A DNA stretch of 64,000 bases from DASWJZ01 sp963846475 (lineage in GTDB: Bacteria; Pseudomonadota; Alphaproteobacteria; Rhizobiales; Afifellaceae). Positions within the stretch are counted from its first letter, which is position 1; each line of letters opens with the position of its first letter. The DNA lies in contig CAWJVZ010000003.1 of NCBI GenBank assembly GCA_963846475.1, forward strand, positions 310,001 to 374,000, read 5' to 3'. This document shows positions 49,117 to 58,024 of the stretch, one piece after another. The position numbers were made by a program, and so were the translations under genes. Under the pieces are notes generated by a model. It had not been told where the DNA came from. It saw only the letters and a program-made list of their open reading frames with translations, and did no database searches.

Positions 49117-49623
49117 CTATTTCTCCGCGCCCGCCTCCGCTGCCGCTGCTTCCATCGTTGCCCAACATTGGGCGGCGGTCATACCGGGAGTCGTTTCATA
49201 CGGCCGCAGCTTTTCCACCATCAGCCGGTACTTGTCCTTATTGCCACCGCCTTTGCGCAGGTCTGGCAGCCTATCGGCATAGGCTTCGATTTCGTCCAGA
49301 GTAGAATCCGTCGTGTCTTGCGGCTTTAGTTTTCCATTGGTTTCTAACGGTACATATATAAAATCAGACACGCCGAACGCGCTCAGGAAAGAACTCTGTG
49401 CTGGAGTAATGTTGGTCGGCTTACGCCGCTTCCCTTCATAGAAGAGCGTAGTGAGCGCCATCGTCTTAAGTTCGGGCAGAGCCGTATGGATTAATTCAGC
49501 GTTGTCTACCTGGAATGCCTCGATAATTTCGGCTACCGAGGCTTGGTTCTCGCGACCATCACAATCATGCCTCTTCTCAACCAGCAGATCGCGAATCACC
49601 ATCACTGCTTTCCGAGCGCCCAT
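49117..49623 (-). CDS. Hypothetical protein of the island, gene 2 of a pair
   Basis: A 168-residue soluble protein, start MGARKAVMVIRDLLVEK, helical in the first half (SVAEIIEAFQVDNAELIHTAL) and charged in the second (LDEIEAYADRLPDLRKGGGNKDK). No known domain. GGAGG six bases before ATG 49623 decides the start. It lies 16 bases after the partner gene at 49640 and in the same direction, so the two are probably one operon. Confidence 0.6.
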   Translation of the reverse strand: MGARKAVMVIRDLLVEKRHDCDGRENQASVAEIIEAFQVDNAELIHTALPELKTMALTTLFYEGKRRKPTNITPAQSSFLSAFGVSDFIYVPLETNGKLKPQDTTDSTLDEIEAYADRLPDLRKGGGNKDKYRLMVEKLRPYETTPGMTAAQCWATMEAAAAEAGAEK

Positions 49624-49639
49624 AGTAGGCCTCCGCAAA

Positions 49640-50131
49640 TCAATTCAACCATTCCCGCGCCGAATCCAGTTGCGCCCGAATCGGCGGATCGTCAAGCCGA
49701 GGGCATAAAAACCCAACGATTTCTGTGGGATCGAATGGAGACACTGAGAGATCGGCAAGCGCCTGCTTCAATCGGCGGATGCAGGCATATCGGTTCAGTT
49801 CCGCTTGATAGAGCTGCTTGGCTTTCTTTAGGCTCTGGCGTTCGGCTTTCGAGGGACGCGGCTGCATACTGCCATCATCGGCTCGCACCCGTGCTCCCAT
49901 TAGCCTGCCGAGGGTTGCAGCTTGATCCGGAGGCGGGCGACGACCGTGTTTCCTTAAAAACGCGCTATAGGGGTTCCTCCCATAGGTCGCTTGGATGGCT
50001 CTGGCTTCAGCCTCAAGGCATTGCCTCTCCTGAACCGCTTCGTTGACTTCGTGCAAATCCACAACAACGGCTTCGCTGCCGCCGCCGTGCACTAGGCGAA
50101 GCGTGCGCCCTTCGACCCGCTTTTCCATCAT
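49640..50131 (-). CDS. Hypothetical protein of the island, gene 1 of a pair
   Basis: A 163-residue protein, MMEKRVEGRTLRLVHGGG..., with a long helical, Arg/Lys/Gln-rich centre (ERQCLEAEARAIQATYGRNP; SKAERQSLKKAKQLYQAELN). No recognised family and no membrane segment. Upstream, TTATCGAAACTAA precedes the ATG without a clear ribosome site. Confidence 0.6.
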   Translation of the reverse strand: MMEKRVEGRTLRLVHGGGSEAVVVDLHEVNEAVQERQCLEAEARAIQATYGRNPYSAFLRKHGRRPPPDQAATLGRLMGARVRADDGSMQPRPSKAERQSLKKAKQLYQAELNRYACIRRLKQALADLSVSPFDPTEIVGFLCPRLDDPPIRAQLDSAREWLN

Positions 50132-50315
50132 TTAGTTTCGATAACTCTACTTGGTTAACCAGCCATGAAAGCGAAGCTTGATCAGGGAGTTACAGAACTT
50201 GCGCTTCCTACATGAGGTGGGGAAATGGTCGGGAGGTGCCGCCGAGCGGCAGCGGCACGGCTCCAAGGCGGGCCGCGGGTGGCTGCCCGCCGGCGACGGC
50301 GCTACCCCTCACCCA

Positions 50316-50472
50316 GCCGGTCCTCCGGACCGGCAGCCCTCTCCCCGCGAGGGGGCGAGGGCGGCGCTGGTCGCGCCTTTTGCGTGGCGCTCCGCGCCAC
50401 ACTGATCCACCCCTCTCCGGCCCCTCGCGTGAACGCGAGGGGCACCCTCCCCCACAAGGGGGGAGGGTTTTT
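50316..50472. repeat. Cluster of three perfect hairpins
   Basis: GCCGGTCC-TCC-GGACCGGC (50316-50334), CCCCTCGCGT-GA-ACGCGAGGGG (50421-50442) and CCCTCCCCC-ACAA-GGGGGGAGGG (50445-50467) followed by TTTTT. The last looks like a plus-strand terminator. The stretch 50132-50552 is otherwise gene-free and consists of REP-like intergenic repeat material. Confidence 0.75.
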
Positions 50473-50552
50473 GGCGCCAGGCCGGGTCGCCACGCTGGCC
50501 CGGCGCCCCCTCCCGGACCGGCCGGAGGCCGGTCTCGACCTCCCCTCAAGGG

Positions 50553-51966
50553 CTACGACATTCACACATCTTTTGAATGGGGTTGCGCGGCGGGGGTGGT
50601 TCTGACTCGCTCTGGCGGTGATTCGCTTGGAGCGGAGCATTGCAATGGACGCGATGGGGCTCGGTCGGTTTGGCGACCGCCGGCTGCAAAAAGGGGGGTC
50701 TTCCTGCTGGAGCGGCTGGTTGCTGGAGGGCCGGCGCGGGTGCGCCGGCTGGGGGGCGACCGCGCCGGCGAGATGCGCATCACCCGCTTCCTGCGCAATT
50801 CTGCGGTGACCGTCGCCGAGATGGTGGCGAGCGCCGCCCGGCGCACTGCAAGCGGGGTGGCGGGACGGCATGTTCTGGCCATCCAGGACACCACCACGGT
50901 GCGCATGGCAGCGGACGGCAGCGGCATCGCGCTGCATCCCACCATCGCCGTGGATGCGCTCACCGGCTCTCTGCTTGGGCTGGTGCATGCCGAGTTCCTG
51001 CCGATGGGTGAAGGCGACCGGCACCGGCGCAAAGAGCGCGGCTTTGCCGAGAAACAGAGCCGGCGCTGGCTGGCGGGAGCGGAGCGCGCCGCCGAGCTGA
51101 TCGAGGCGGGGGCGGCGCGGGTCACCGTCGTCGCCGATCGCGAGGGCAACATCTATGAGGACTTCGTGCTCAAGCCGTGCGGCGTCGAGGTGCTGATCCG
51201 CGCCGGCCAGGACCGCTCGCTCGCCGACGGCGCCCGCCTGTTCGCCCGGGCCGAGACGCTGCCGGAGGCCGGCCGCATGACAGTCGAGCTTCCCGCCGCC
51301 CCCGGCCGCAAGGCGCGCACCGCCACCCTTTCCCTTCGCTTCGCCGAGGTGGAGATCGCCGCTCCGCAGAACCGCCGGCCGGGTGACCGCGCCGCCCTGC
51401 CGAACAGCGTGCGGCTGACGCTCGTCGCCTCGCGCGAGATCGAGCCGCCTGAAGGCGCCGCCGCCGCGCACTGGCTCCTCCTCACCAGCCATGCCGTCAA
51501 CGACATCGCCGACGCCCGCCGCATCGTCGGCTTCTACCGTGAGCGTTGGACCATCGAGCAGCTGTTCCGCACCCTCAAGACTAAGGGCTTCGACATCGAA
51601 GCGCTGCGCATCGCCGACGAGGAGCCGTTCGAGAAGCTGGCCGCCGCCGCCCTGATTGCCGCAATCATCGTCCTTCAGCTCGTGCGCGAGCGCGACGCCG
51701 CTGGGCGGCGGCCGCTCCAGGACGCCTTCGACCCGGACGAGCAGCCGATCCTGGAGGCGGTGAGCGAAAGCCTTGAAGGCAAAACCGAACGGCAGAAAAA
51801 CCCCCACCCGAAAGGCTCGCTCGCCTTCGTCAGCTGGGTCTTCGCCCGCCTCGGCGGGTGGACCGGCTATTACGGCAAGCCAGGACCCGTCGTCATCTTC
51901 AACGGGCTCATCCGCTACCACGCCATGAAACACGGATGGCTCCTCAGAAATGTGTGAATCCGGTAG
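50553..51966 (+). mobile_element. IS4-like insertion sequence with 9-bp target duplication
   Basis: The ends are imperfect inverted repeats: CTACGACATTCACACAT on the left and CTACCGGATTCACACAT on the complementary right end. The sequence CCTCAAGGG is directly repeated at 50544-50552 and 51967-51975. Removing the element restores CCTCCCCTCAAGGGGGAGG, a hairpin, so it inserted in the loop of a palindrome. Length 1414 bases. Exact duplication suggests a recent event. Confidence 0.88.
50645..51957 (+). CDS. IS4-family transposase, one-base frameshift in a G run
   Basis: ATG 50645 opens MDAMGLGRFGDRRLQKGG; the rest (FLLERLVAGG ... LLRNV) lies in the -1 frame and joins at AAAAAGGGGGG (50688-50698). 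The DDE motifs are complete: Asp in LAIQDTTTVR, Asp in VVADREGNIYEDF, and the YREK-type FYRERWTIEQLFRTLK. Total about 437 residues. Either a G was lost (real or by sequencing), or -1 slippage at the run makes the full protein. Confidence 0.82.
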
Positions 51967-52074
51967 CCTCAAGGGGGAGGTTACGCGGGCGAGGCGGGGA
52001 TAGATTTCGGGGCGCTGCGATGAGCAGGGCGAAAAAGTAATCCTCGGGCCTTTGGGCGGGGGTAAAATCCGCCC

Positions 52075-52692
52075 ATGTACGATGCTTCGCTCAGCGATCG
52101 ATATAAGGACTGGTCCGTGTGGGGCCGCTTCGCCCTGGCGCTCGTCTCGGCGCGGGCGGGAAAATGCCCGCAGATGAAATGCCGGCGGAACAAGCGCTGC
52201 CTCGCCCGGTTCGGCCCGAAGGACAATTTCCACACGGAAGCCGGCAACTGCCCGATCATGAGCGGGGTCGAATGGCGAAGCGTCAGCCTCGGCATCCGCG
52301 GCAATTGGAGCCTGCTCGGGCCCTGGCAGGCGGCGCTCCGGGACAAGCGCGATCAGGAGGAGGCGGAGAGGGTCAAAAAGATGAGCCGCGAGGAAAAGCT
52401 CCGCCAGCGCGCCGAGGGCGACGCGACGAAGGCGCGGCGGGAGAAGGACGGCGAGCCGGTTCGCGAATACGCGCTGATGCTGTGGGTGCGGATCGTCGAC
52501 GGCCGCCCCATGCTGCCGTGCGACCTCGCTGGCGCAGGGGAAAGGCTGATCGCCTGGCGGCTGGGGCTCGGCTGCCGCTGCGCCGCGGCGGGCACGCTGG
52601 AATGCGAGGACGTGGAGGAGTGTTTTAGGCGCACGAAGGGGGAGGGGGGCGAAGCGGGATTGGGGAGTGGGGCGCCTGCGGCGCCCGCTTAG
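52075..52692 (+). CDS. Hypothetical Cys-rich protein at the island edge
   Basis: A 205-residue protein, MYDASLSDRYKDWSVWGRFA..., with clustered Cys (CPQMKCRRNKRC near residues 31-42; C58; CRCAAAGTLECEDVEEC near the C-terminus), suggesting metal binding, and a charged coiled-coil-like middle (EEAERVKKMSREEKLRQRAEG). No family recognised. Confidence 0.55.
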   Translation: MYDASLSDRYKDWSVWGRFALALVSARAGKCPQMKCRRNKRCLARFGPKDNFHTEAGNCPIMSGVEWRSVSLGIRGNWSLLGPWQAALRDKRDQEEAERVKKMSREEKLRQRAEGDATKARREKDGEPVREYALMLWVRIVDGRPMLPCDLAGAGERLIAWRLGLGCRCAAAGTLECEDVEECFRRTKGEGGEAGLGSGAPAAPA

Positions 52693-53011
52693 CCTGTCAG
52701 CGCGCGCCGACGAACGCCGCTGGATTCCGCGTCGCCTGACCGGTCATCGGCACGAACGGGGCCAGCGCCGCGGCCGCACGCGCAGCTCCTTATTTATCCC
52801 CAACTCTCGCAAGGCTGGTCCTCTTTCGGCTTGGCAACCGTAAGATTTAGGGTAAGCTTCCGGTTGCGGAGCGTCCTGGCAAAGCACGCTCCGCATGTTC
52901 CCCCCCAGGGAACGGGGCGACGGTCGGAGATCACACCCTCCTCCGTCGCCCTTTCTTGTGCCGCAAATGAGGAACGGCTTGCGGTTGCGGTTGGTTGCGC
53001 GCCCGCGCCGG
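52693..53011. other. Non-coding stretch between island and phoH
   Basis: About 320 bases without a supportable gene. It includes repeated short motifs (CGGTTGCGG, GCGTCC) but no obvious terminator after phoH. It marks the right edge of the accessory island. Confidence 0.6.
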
Positions 53012-54040
53012 TCAGCGCGAAAAATCCGCCTCCTGGCGGGAATCGTCCTCGTAGGCCTGGACGATGCGCTGCACCAGCGGGTGGCGGACCACGTCGGCGC
53101 CGGTGAAGCGGATGATCGAGACGCCCTCGACGCCGTCGAGGATGCGCGTCGCCTCGATGAGGCCGGAGGTTTCGCCGGGCCGGAGGTCGATCTGCGTAGG
53201 ATCGCCGGTGACGATCATCTTGGAATCCTCGCCGAGGCGGGTCAGAAACATCTTCATCTGCATCGTCGTGGCGTTCTGCGCCTCGTCGAGGATGATGGCG
53301 GCGCGCACCAGCGTGCGGCCGCGCATGAAGGCGAGCGGCGCCACCTCGATGGTGCCGGAGGAGAGGCCGCGCTCGACCTTTTCGGCCGGCATCATGTCGT
53401 AGAGGGCGTCGTAGAGGGGCCGAAGATACGGGTCGACCTTCTCCTTCATGTCGCCCGGCAGGAAGCCGAGGCGCTCGCCGGCCTCCACCGCCGGGCGCGA
53501 CAGGATGATCCGCTCGACGTCGCCGCGCTCCAGCATGGCGGCGGCGAAGGCGACGCCGAGATAGGTCTTTCCCGTCCCGGCGGGGCCGGCGCCGAAGACG
53601 AGCTCGCAGCGGTCCATGGCGCGGATATAGGCGTCCTGCATCGGCGTGCGGGCGACGACGGATTTCTTGCGGGTGGCGATGCGGGCAAGCCGCATGCGGC
53701 TCGATTCGTCGAGGGTGGGCAGCGACAGCTGCGCCTCCTCCGCCTCGGCCATGCGGATGGCGCCCTCCACGTCGCCCTGCTGAAGGTCGTGGCCTTCCAG
53801 GAGCCGCTCGTAGAGCGCCTCAAGGACGCGCCGGGCGCGGCCGAGCGCCGACGGCGGGCCGGCAAGCGTGACGATGTTGCCGCGCGCCCGCGCGTCGACG
53901 CCGAGCCGGCGCTCGATCAGCGCCAGGTTCTGGTCGAACTCGCCGTAGAGCGTGCTCGCAAGCCGGTTGTTGTCGAAGACGAGATCGATCTGCTGGCGGG
54001 GCGTATCGGCGCGCGACGCGCTCGTGCCGCGGCCCGGCAT
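53012..54040 (-). CDS. phoH: PhoH-like ATPase (PhoL)
   Basis: A 342-residue PhoH-family NTPase with Walker A GAGPAGTGKTYLG near residues 150-162, VERIILSRPAVEAGE, and Walker B RAAIILDEAQNATT. It is linked functionally to YbeY in RNA processing and is normally the next gene before ybeY; here 9.2 kb of accessory DNA separates them. Confidence 0.94.
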   Translation of the reverse strand: MPGRGTSASRADTPRQQIDLVFDNNRLASTLYGEFDQNLALIERRLGVDARARGNIVTLAGPPSALGRARRVLEALYERLLEGHDLQQGDVEGAIRMAEAEEAQLSLPTLDESSRMRLARIATRKKSVVARTPMQDAYIRAMDRCELVFGAGPAGTGKTYLGVAFAAAMLERGDVERIILSRPAVEAGERLGFLPGDMKEKVDPYLRPLYDALYDMMPAEKVERGLSSGTIEVAPLAFMRGRTLVRAAIILDEAQNATTMQMKMFLTRLGEDSKMIVTGDPTQIDLRPGETSGLIEATRILDGVEGVSIIRFTGADVVRHPLVQRIVQAYEDDSRQEADFSR

Positions 54041-54062
54041 CAGGCGAAAGCCGCAATGTGCA

Positions 54063-55451
54063 TCAGGCGACAGCCCTCTCCGGCATGGTCTTTGGCGCCT
54101 CCGCGACGGATTCCCGGCACAACGTGCCGAACAGGCTGTTCGATCCGATGCGGTCGATCGCGACGTTCACGATGCTGCCGAGGAGCGAGGCGGGGGCGTC
54201 GACCTGCACCGCCTGCAGCCACGGCGATTTTCCCGTCAGCTGGCCGGGGAGGCGGCCGGGCTTCTCCAGCAGCACGTCCATCCGCCGACCGAGCATGGCG
54301 GCGTTGAAGGTTGTTTGCTGCGCCGCCAGGAGCGCCTGCAGGCGTGCGAGGCGCTCCGCCTTCACCGGCTCGGGGACCTGAGCGGCGGCGGTGGCGGCCG
54401 GCGTGCCGGGGCGCGGGCTGTATTTGAACGAGAAGGCGGAGGCGTAGCCGACGTCTTCGACGAGGCGGAGCGTGTCGTCGAAATCCGCGTCGGTCTCGCC
54501 GGGGAAGCCGACGATGAAGTCGCCCGACAGCGCCAGGTCCGGCCGCGCCTGGCGCAGCCGCTCGACCAGGCGAAAATAGTCGCCGCGCCGGTGCTTTCGG
54601 TTCATCGCCCGGAGCATCCGGTCGGAGCCGGACTGCACCGGCAGGTGCAGGTAAGGCATCAGCTTCGGCAGGTCGCGGTGAGCGGCGATGAGGTCGTCGC
54701 TCATGTCGCGCGGATGGCTTGTGGTGAAGCGCAGCCGCTCGATTGTTGCGATCTCCGCCAGGCGAGCGAGAAGGCGCGCCAGCGACCAGCGGCGGCCGTC
54801 CGGCCCGGCGCCGCGATAGGCGTTGACGTTCTGGCCGAGGAGGGTGATTTCCTTGACGCCGCGCGCGGCGAGCCCCTCCGCCTCCGCCACGATGCTCGCG
54901 GCCGGCCGCGAGAACTCGGCGCCGCGGGTGTAGGGGACGACGCAGAACGAGCAGAACTTGTCGCAACCCTCCTGCACGGTAATGAAGGCGCTGACCTGCC
55001 GCGGCCGCAGCCCGTGCTCCGGCAGGGCATGAAACTTGTCGTCGGCGAAATCGGTCTCGACGACCCGCCGGCCGGAGCGCGCCGCATCGAGAAGGGCGGG
55101 CAGGCGGTGGTAGCTCTGCGGCCCCACGACCAGATCGACCGCCGGGGTGCGGGCGAGAATCTCCTTGCCTTCGGCCTGTGCGACGCAGCCGGAGACGGCG
55201 ATCCGCATGTTGCGGCCGGCGGCCCGCGCCCGCGCCTTGAGGACGCGCAGGCGGCCGATCTCGGAATAGATTTTTTCGGCGGCCTTCTCGCGGATGTGGC
55301 AGGTATTGAGGAGGACGAGATCGGCGTCCTCCGGCGTGTCCGTGCCTGTGTAACCGTCGCGGGAAAGGATGTCGGCCATACGATCGGAATCGTAGACGTT
55401 CATCTGGCAGCCATAGGTCTTGATGAAGACTTTGCGGGCCTCGCTGGTCAA
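54063..55451 (-). CDS. miaB: tRNA-2-methylthio-N6-isopentenyladenosine synthase
   Basis: A radical-SAM methylthiotransferase of about 462 residues: N-terminal MTTase domain with cluster cysteines in KTYGCQMNVYDSD, NTCHIREKA and VSGCVAQAEG; radical-SAM CxxxCxxC in CDKFCSFCVVPYTRG; C-terminal TRAM. It makes ms2i6A37 in tRNA. No ATG or GTG fits; TTG 55451 is the best start by length but has only a weak ribosome site. Followed by phoH 22 bases on. Confidence 0.92.
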   Translation of the reverse strand: MTSEARKVFIKTYGCQMNVYDSDRMADILSRDGYTGTDTPEDADLVLLNTCHIREKAAEKIYSEIGRLRVLKARARAAGRNMRIAVSGCVAQAEGKEILARTPAVDLVVGPQSYHRLPALLDAARSGRRVVETDFADDKFHALPEHGLRPRQVSAFITVQEGCDKFCSFCVVPYTRGAEFSRPAASIVAEAEGLAARGVKEITLLGQNVNAYRGAGPDGRRWSLARLLARLAEIATIERLRFTTSHPRDMSDDLIAAHRDLPKLMPYLHLPVQSGSDRMLRAMNRKHRRGDYFRLVERLRQARPDLALSGDFIVGFPGETDADFDDTLRLVEDVGYASAFSFKYSPRPGTPAATAAAQVPEPVKAERLARLQALLAAQQTTFNAAMLGRRMDVLLEKPGRLPGQLTGKSPWLQAVQVDAPASLLGSIVNVAIDRIGSNSLFGTLCRESVAEAPKTMPERAVA

Positions 55452-55518
55452 TTGCGCTGCGGCTTTCTCGTCGTGTCGTTCGTTCCCGCGGTTCTCTATC
55501 CGAAAAGGCGGCGCCGGG

Positions 55519-56343
55519 CTAGGGGAGGGCGGCTTGCGCGCCTGCGAGCACTGCGGCCGGCGAGCGGCCGGCGTTGAGCGCCGAGACGAGCCGGCGGACC
55601 AGGGTCCCGGCCTCCTGCGTGACCGCCTTGCGGTCGCCGCCTGCCGACAGTGTCTGCGCCGGGCCGAAGACGACATGCACGTCGATGCCGCCCGCGGAGA
55701 GCACACGCTTCAGATGGGGCAGCAGGTCGGCGCGGCCGCACCAGGCGACGAGCGGCCGGTGCTGACGGCCGAGCGGCAGTCCCAGCATCGCCTGATAGGC
55801 GATCGCCACCGGCTGCACATTGGCCGTCCCGCCGTGCGGGATAGCGATCTGCGCGGCGCCGACCAATGCGGAGCGGAACGGCAGCACTTTATTGCCGTCG
55901 CTTGACGTGCCTTCGGCGAACAGCACGATGATGTCGCCGTCCGAAAGCCGGCCGGCCACCTCGCCGGCCTGCGCGGCGGTTGCATGGCGGCGGTCGCGAT
56001 CGATGAAGACGGAGCGCTGCGCCTTGGCGAGGAAGCCCACGACGGGCCAGCCCGCAACTTCCTTCTTGGCGACGAACGAGACCGGCGCGATGCCGGCCAG
56101 GATCGGAATGTCCAGCCAGGACGTGTGATTGGCGAGGAGCAGCAGGGGCCGCTCCGCCGCGGGGGCGCCGGTCACCGTCACGCGGATGCCCATCAGCCTG
56201 CAGACGAAGCGCTGCCACAGCCGCGCCACGGCCATTCTGGACCGGCCGCCGAAGGCAAGCCAGGCGAGGTGAAACGGCAGCAGCAGCAACAGCATTACGG
56301 CGGCCAGCACCGCCGTGCCGTAAAGGCGAATCGTCCCAAGCAC
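55519..56343 (-). CDS. plsC: 1-acyl-sn-glycerol-3-phosphate acyltransferase
   Basis: A 274-residue inner-membrane acyltransferase: N-terminal hydrophobic LYGTAVLAAVMLLLLLPFHL, the H-x4-D motif NHTSWLD and the glycerol-phosphate motif FAEGTSSDG. It makes phosphatidic acid from lysophosphatidic acid. GTG 56343 lies four bases after the fur stop and is the only good start, supporting an operon with fur and miaB. Confidence 0.92.
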   Translation of the reverse strand: MLGTIRLYGTAVLAAVMLLLLLPFHLAWLAFGGRSRMAVARLWQRFVCRLMGIRVTVTGAPAAERPLLLLANHTSWLDIPILAGIAPVSFVAKKEVAGWPVVGFLAKAQRSVFIDRDRRHATAAQAGEVAGRLSDGDIIVLFAEGTSSDGNKVLPFRSALVGAAQIAIPHGGTANVQPVAIAYQAMLGLPLGRQHRPLVAWCGRADLLPHLKRVLSAGGIDVHVVFGPAQTLSAGGDRKAVTQEAGTLVRRLVSALNAGRSPAAVLAGAQAALP

Positions 56344-56347
56344 CGCG

Positions 56348-56776
56348 TCAGCGATTCTTGTCGAGCGGTACGGCGTAAAGCTCGAGGCGGTGGTCGACCA
56401 GCCGGTAGCCGAGATCGCGGGCGATGCGCTCCTGGATGCGCTCGATCTCCTCATTGCGGAACTCGATGACGTGGCCCGACCGAAGGTCGATCAGGTGGTC
56501 GTGGTGCTCCCCGGGGAGGGTTTCATAGCGCGAGCGGCCGTCGCGGAAATCGTGGCGCTCGATCATCCCGGCGTCTTCGAAGAGCCTGACGGTGCGGTAA
56601 ACCGTCGAGATGGAAATGTTCGGATCGACGGCCGAGGCTCGGCGATAGAGCTCCTCCACGTCGGGATGGTCGTCGGAGCCTTCCAGCACGCGGGCGATGA
56701 CGCGCCGCTGCTCGGTCATGCGCATGCCCTTTTCGACACACGCGGCTTCCAGGCTGAGGTTGGGTGCGTCGCTCAC
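56348..56776 (-). CDS. fur: Fur-family metal regulator
   Basis: A 142-residue regulator: winged helix (HPDVEELYRRASAVDPNISISTVYRTVRLFEDAG) split over two segments and metal site GEHHDHLIDLRSGHVIEF. In Hyphomicrobiales the Fur homologue at this locus often senses manganese (Mur) rather than iron; sequence cannot separate the two. Located between rimI and plsC as usual. Confidence 0.92.
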   Translation of the reverse strand: MSDAPNLSLEAACVEKGMRMTEQRRVIARVLEGSDDHPDVEELYRRASAVDPNISISTVYRTVRLFEDAGMIERHDFRDGRSRYETLPGEHHDHLIDLRSGHVIEFRNEEIERIQERIARDLGYRLVDHRLELYAVPLDKNR

Positions 56777-56797
56777 GAGCCTCTCCTGCGCTGCGGC

Positions 56798-57283
56798 CTA
56801 GCGGAGCTGCCGGAGCATGACAAGCGCGCCTCCGGCAGTCGCGCGACCCTGCGCATAATAGCCGGCCCGCTTGCCGCTTTCGGAAAATTCCATGCCGCGA
56901 TAGAGGCCGAGCGCCGCCAGGTTCGAATCCTCCACCTCCAAATGGATTTTGCGCGCTCCTTCCCGATAGAGATGCCTGAGCGCCTCCTCCAGAAGCAGCC
57001 GGGCGATGCCACGGCGGCGGCATTCCTGGATGACCGCGACCGAGAGGATTTCAGCCTCGTCGGCCACGATCCGATACAGAATGAACCCCGCCGGAGTCCG
57101 CCAGCCGAAGGTGTTGCGGTACTGGGCGAGGATGGCATGAACGCCCGGCTGGACGAGCATCGCTTCGAATTCCGCCCCGCTCCAACCCCGCCGGAACGCC
57201 GCCGAGTGGATCTCCGACAGCACGTCGCAATCCGCGATCTCCGCGCGACGAAGCGAGGTTTGCGGGCGCCCCCAATGCTTCAT
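56798..57283 (-). CDS. rimI: Ribosomal-protein-alanine N-acetyltransferase RimI
   Basis: A 161-residue GNAT acetyltransferase: EILSVAVIQECRRRGIARLLLEEAL is the acetyl-CoA motif A and HLEVEDSNLAALGLYRGMEF the motif B. It acetylates ribosomal protein S18. Its ATG overlaps the tsaB stop by four bases, so the two are coupled. Confidence 0.9.
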   Translation of the reverse strand: MKHWGRPQTSLRRAEIADCDVLSEIHSAAFRRGWSGAEFEAMLVQPGVHAILAQYRNTFGWRTPAGFILYRIVADEAEILSVAVIQECRRRGIARLLLEEALRHLYREGARKIHLEVEDSNLAALGLYRGMEFSESGKRAGYYAQGRATAGGALVMLRQLR

Positions 57284-57969
57284 GCCCGCGCCACCGCTTT
57301 CGCAGCCTGAGGCTTGGCGTCGGCGCCTCTGGCGTAGAGCGGCACGGGCGGCGAAGCAGTTTCGGCCCGAAGGCCGAGCAATGCCACGGCCGCGATGTCG
57401 GGAGATTCCAGCGTGCCTACGATTGGCGCTTCCCGATCGGCGAGAGCGTCGGCGAGAAGCGGCGCCGCACCGCCGGTCAGCAGAAGCGGCAGCGCGGCTT
57501 GGCCCAGCATTCTCGCGAGGTCCTCGACCTGCATGGCTGCCGCTTCGACCAGAACGGCGCCGGACGCGATGTCCTGGACGCGGGCATAGATTTCGCCGCG
57601 CTTGGCGTCGAGAACCGCGACTGCGGTTCCCGTCGAATTGTCCTGGAGGAGAGGGGCGGCGAGGGCGGCGAGACTGCCGACGCCAACAGCCGGGATATCG
57701 AGCGAGAGGGCGAGTGCCCGTGCCGCCGCAATGCCGACGCGGACGCCGGTGAACGAGCCCGGACCCGTGGTGACCGCAATCCGGTCAAGATCGGCGAAGG
57801 ATACGCCGGCTTCGGCGAGCGTCGCCTCGATCATCGGCATCAGGCGCTCGGCATGGCCGCGGCCTAGCCGCTCAACCCTGCTGGCCAGGATCGCGGGCGC
57901 GATATCGTCATAGCCGGCGAGCGCCACAGCGCAGTCCGGCCCGCCCGTATCGAAGGCGAGAAGCAGCAT
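57280..57969 (-). CDS. tsaB: tRNA threonylcarbamoyladenosine biosynthesis protein TsaB
   Basis: A 229-residue ASKHA-fold protein: LLAFDTGGPDCAVAL at the start and VTTGPGSFTGVRVGIAAAR. It partners TsaD and TsaE in t6A37 tRNA modification. First of a minus-strand run tsaB-rimI-fur-plsC-miaB-phoH. Confidence 0.93.
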   Translation of the reverse strand: MLLLAFDTGGPDCAVALAGYDDIAPAILASRVERLGRGHAERLMPMIEATLAEAGVSFADLDRIAVTTGPGSFTGVRVGIAAARALALSLDIPAVGVGSLAALAAPLLQDNSTGTAVAVLDAKRGEIYARVQDIASGAVLVEAAAMQVEDLARMLGQAALPLLLTGGAAPLLADALADREAPIVGTLESPDIAAVALLGLRAETASPPVPLYARGADAKPQAAKAVARA

Positions 57970-58024
57970 GCGGACCGCTTAATGGGGCGATCCGGCGCTG
58001 TCGAGACCAGGCTTCGATCGGGGC

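Noticed and set aside
52693..52790. Short minus-strand frame ending TGQATRNPAAFVGAR
   Set aside because: Only a few dozen codons after a stop, without a good start; could be a gene remnant but cannot be supported.
56925..56945. GGTTCGAATCC, resembling a tRNA T-loop
   Set aside because: Lies inside rimI, with no matching acceptor, D or anticodon arms around it.
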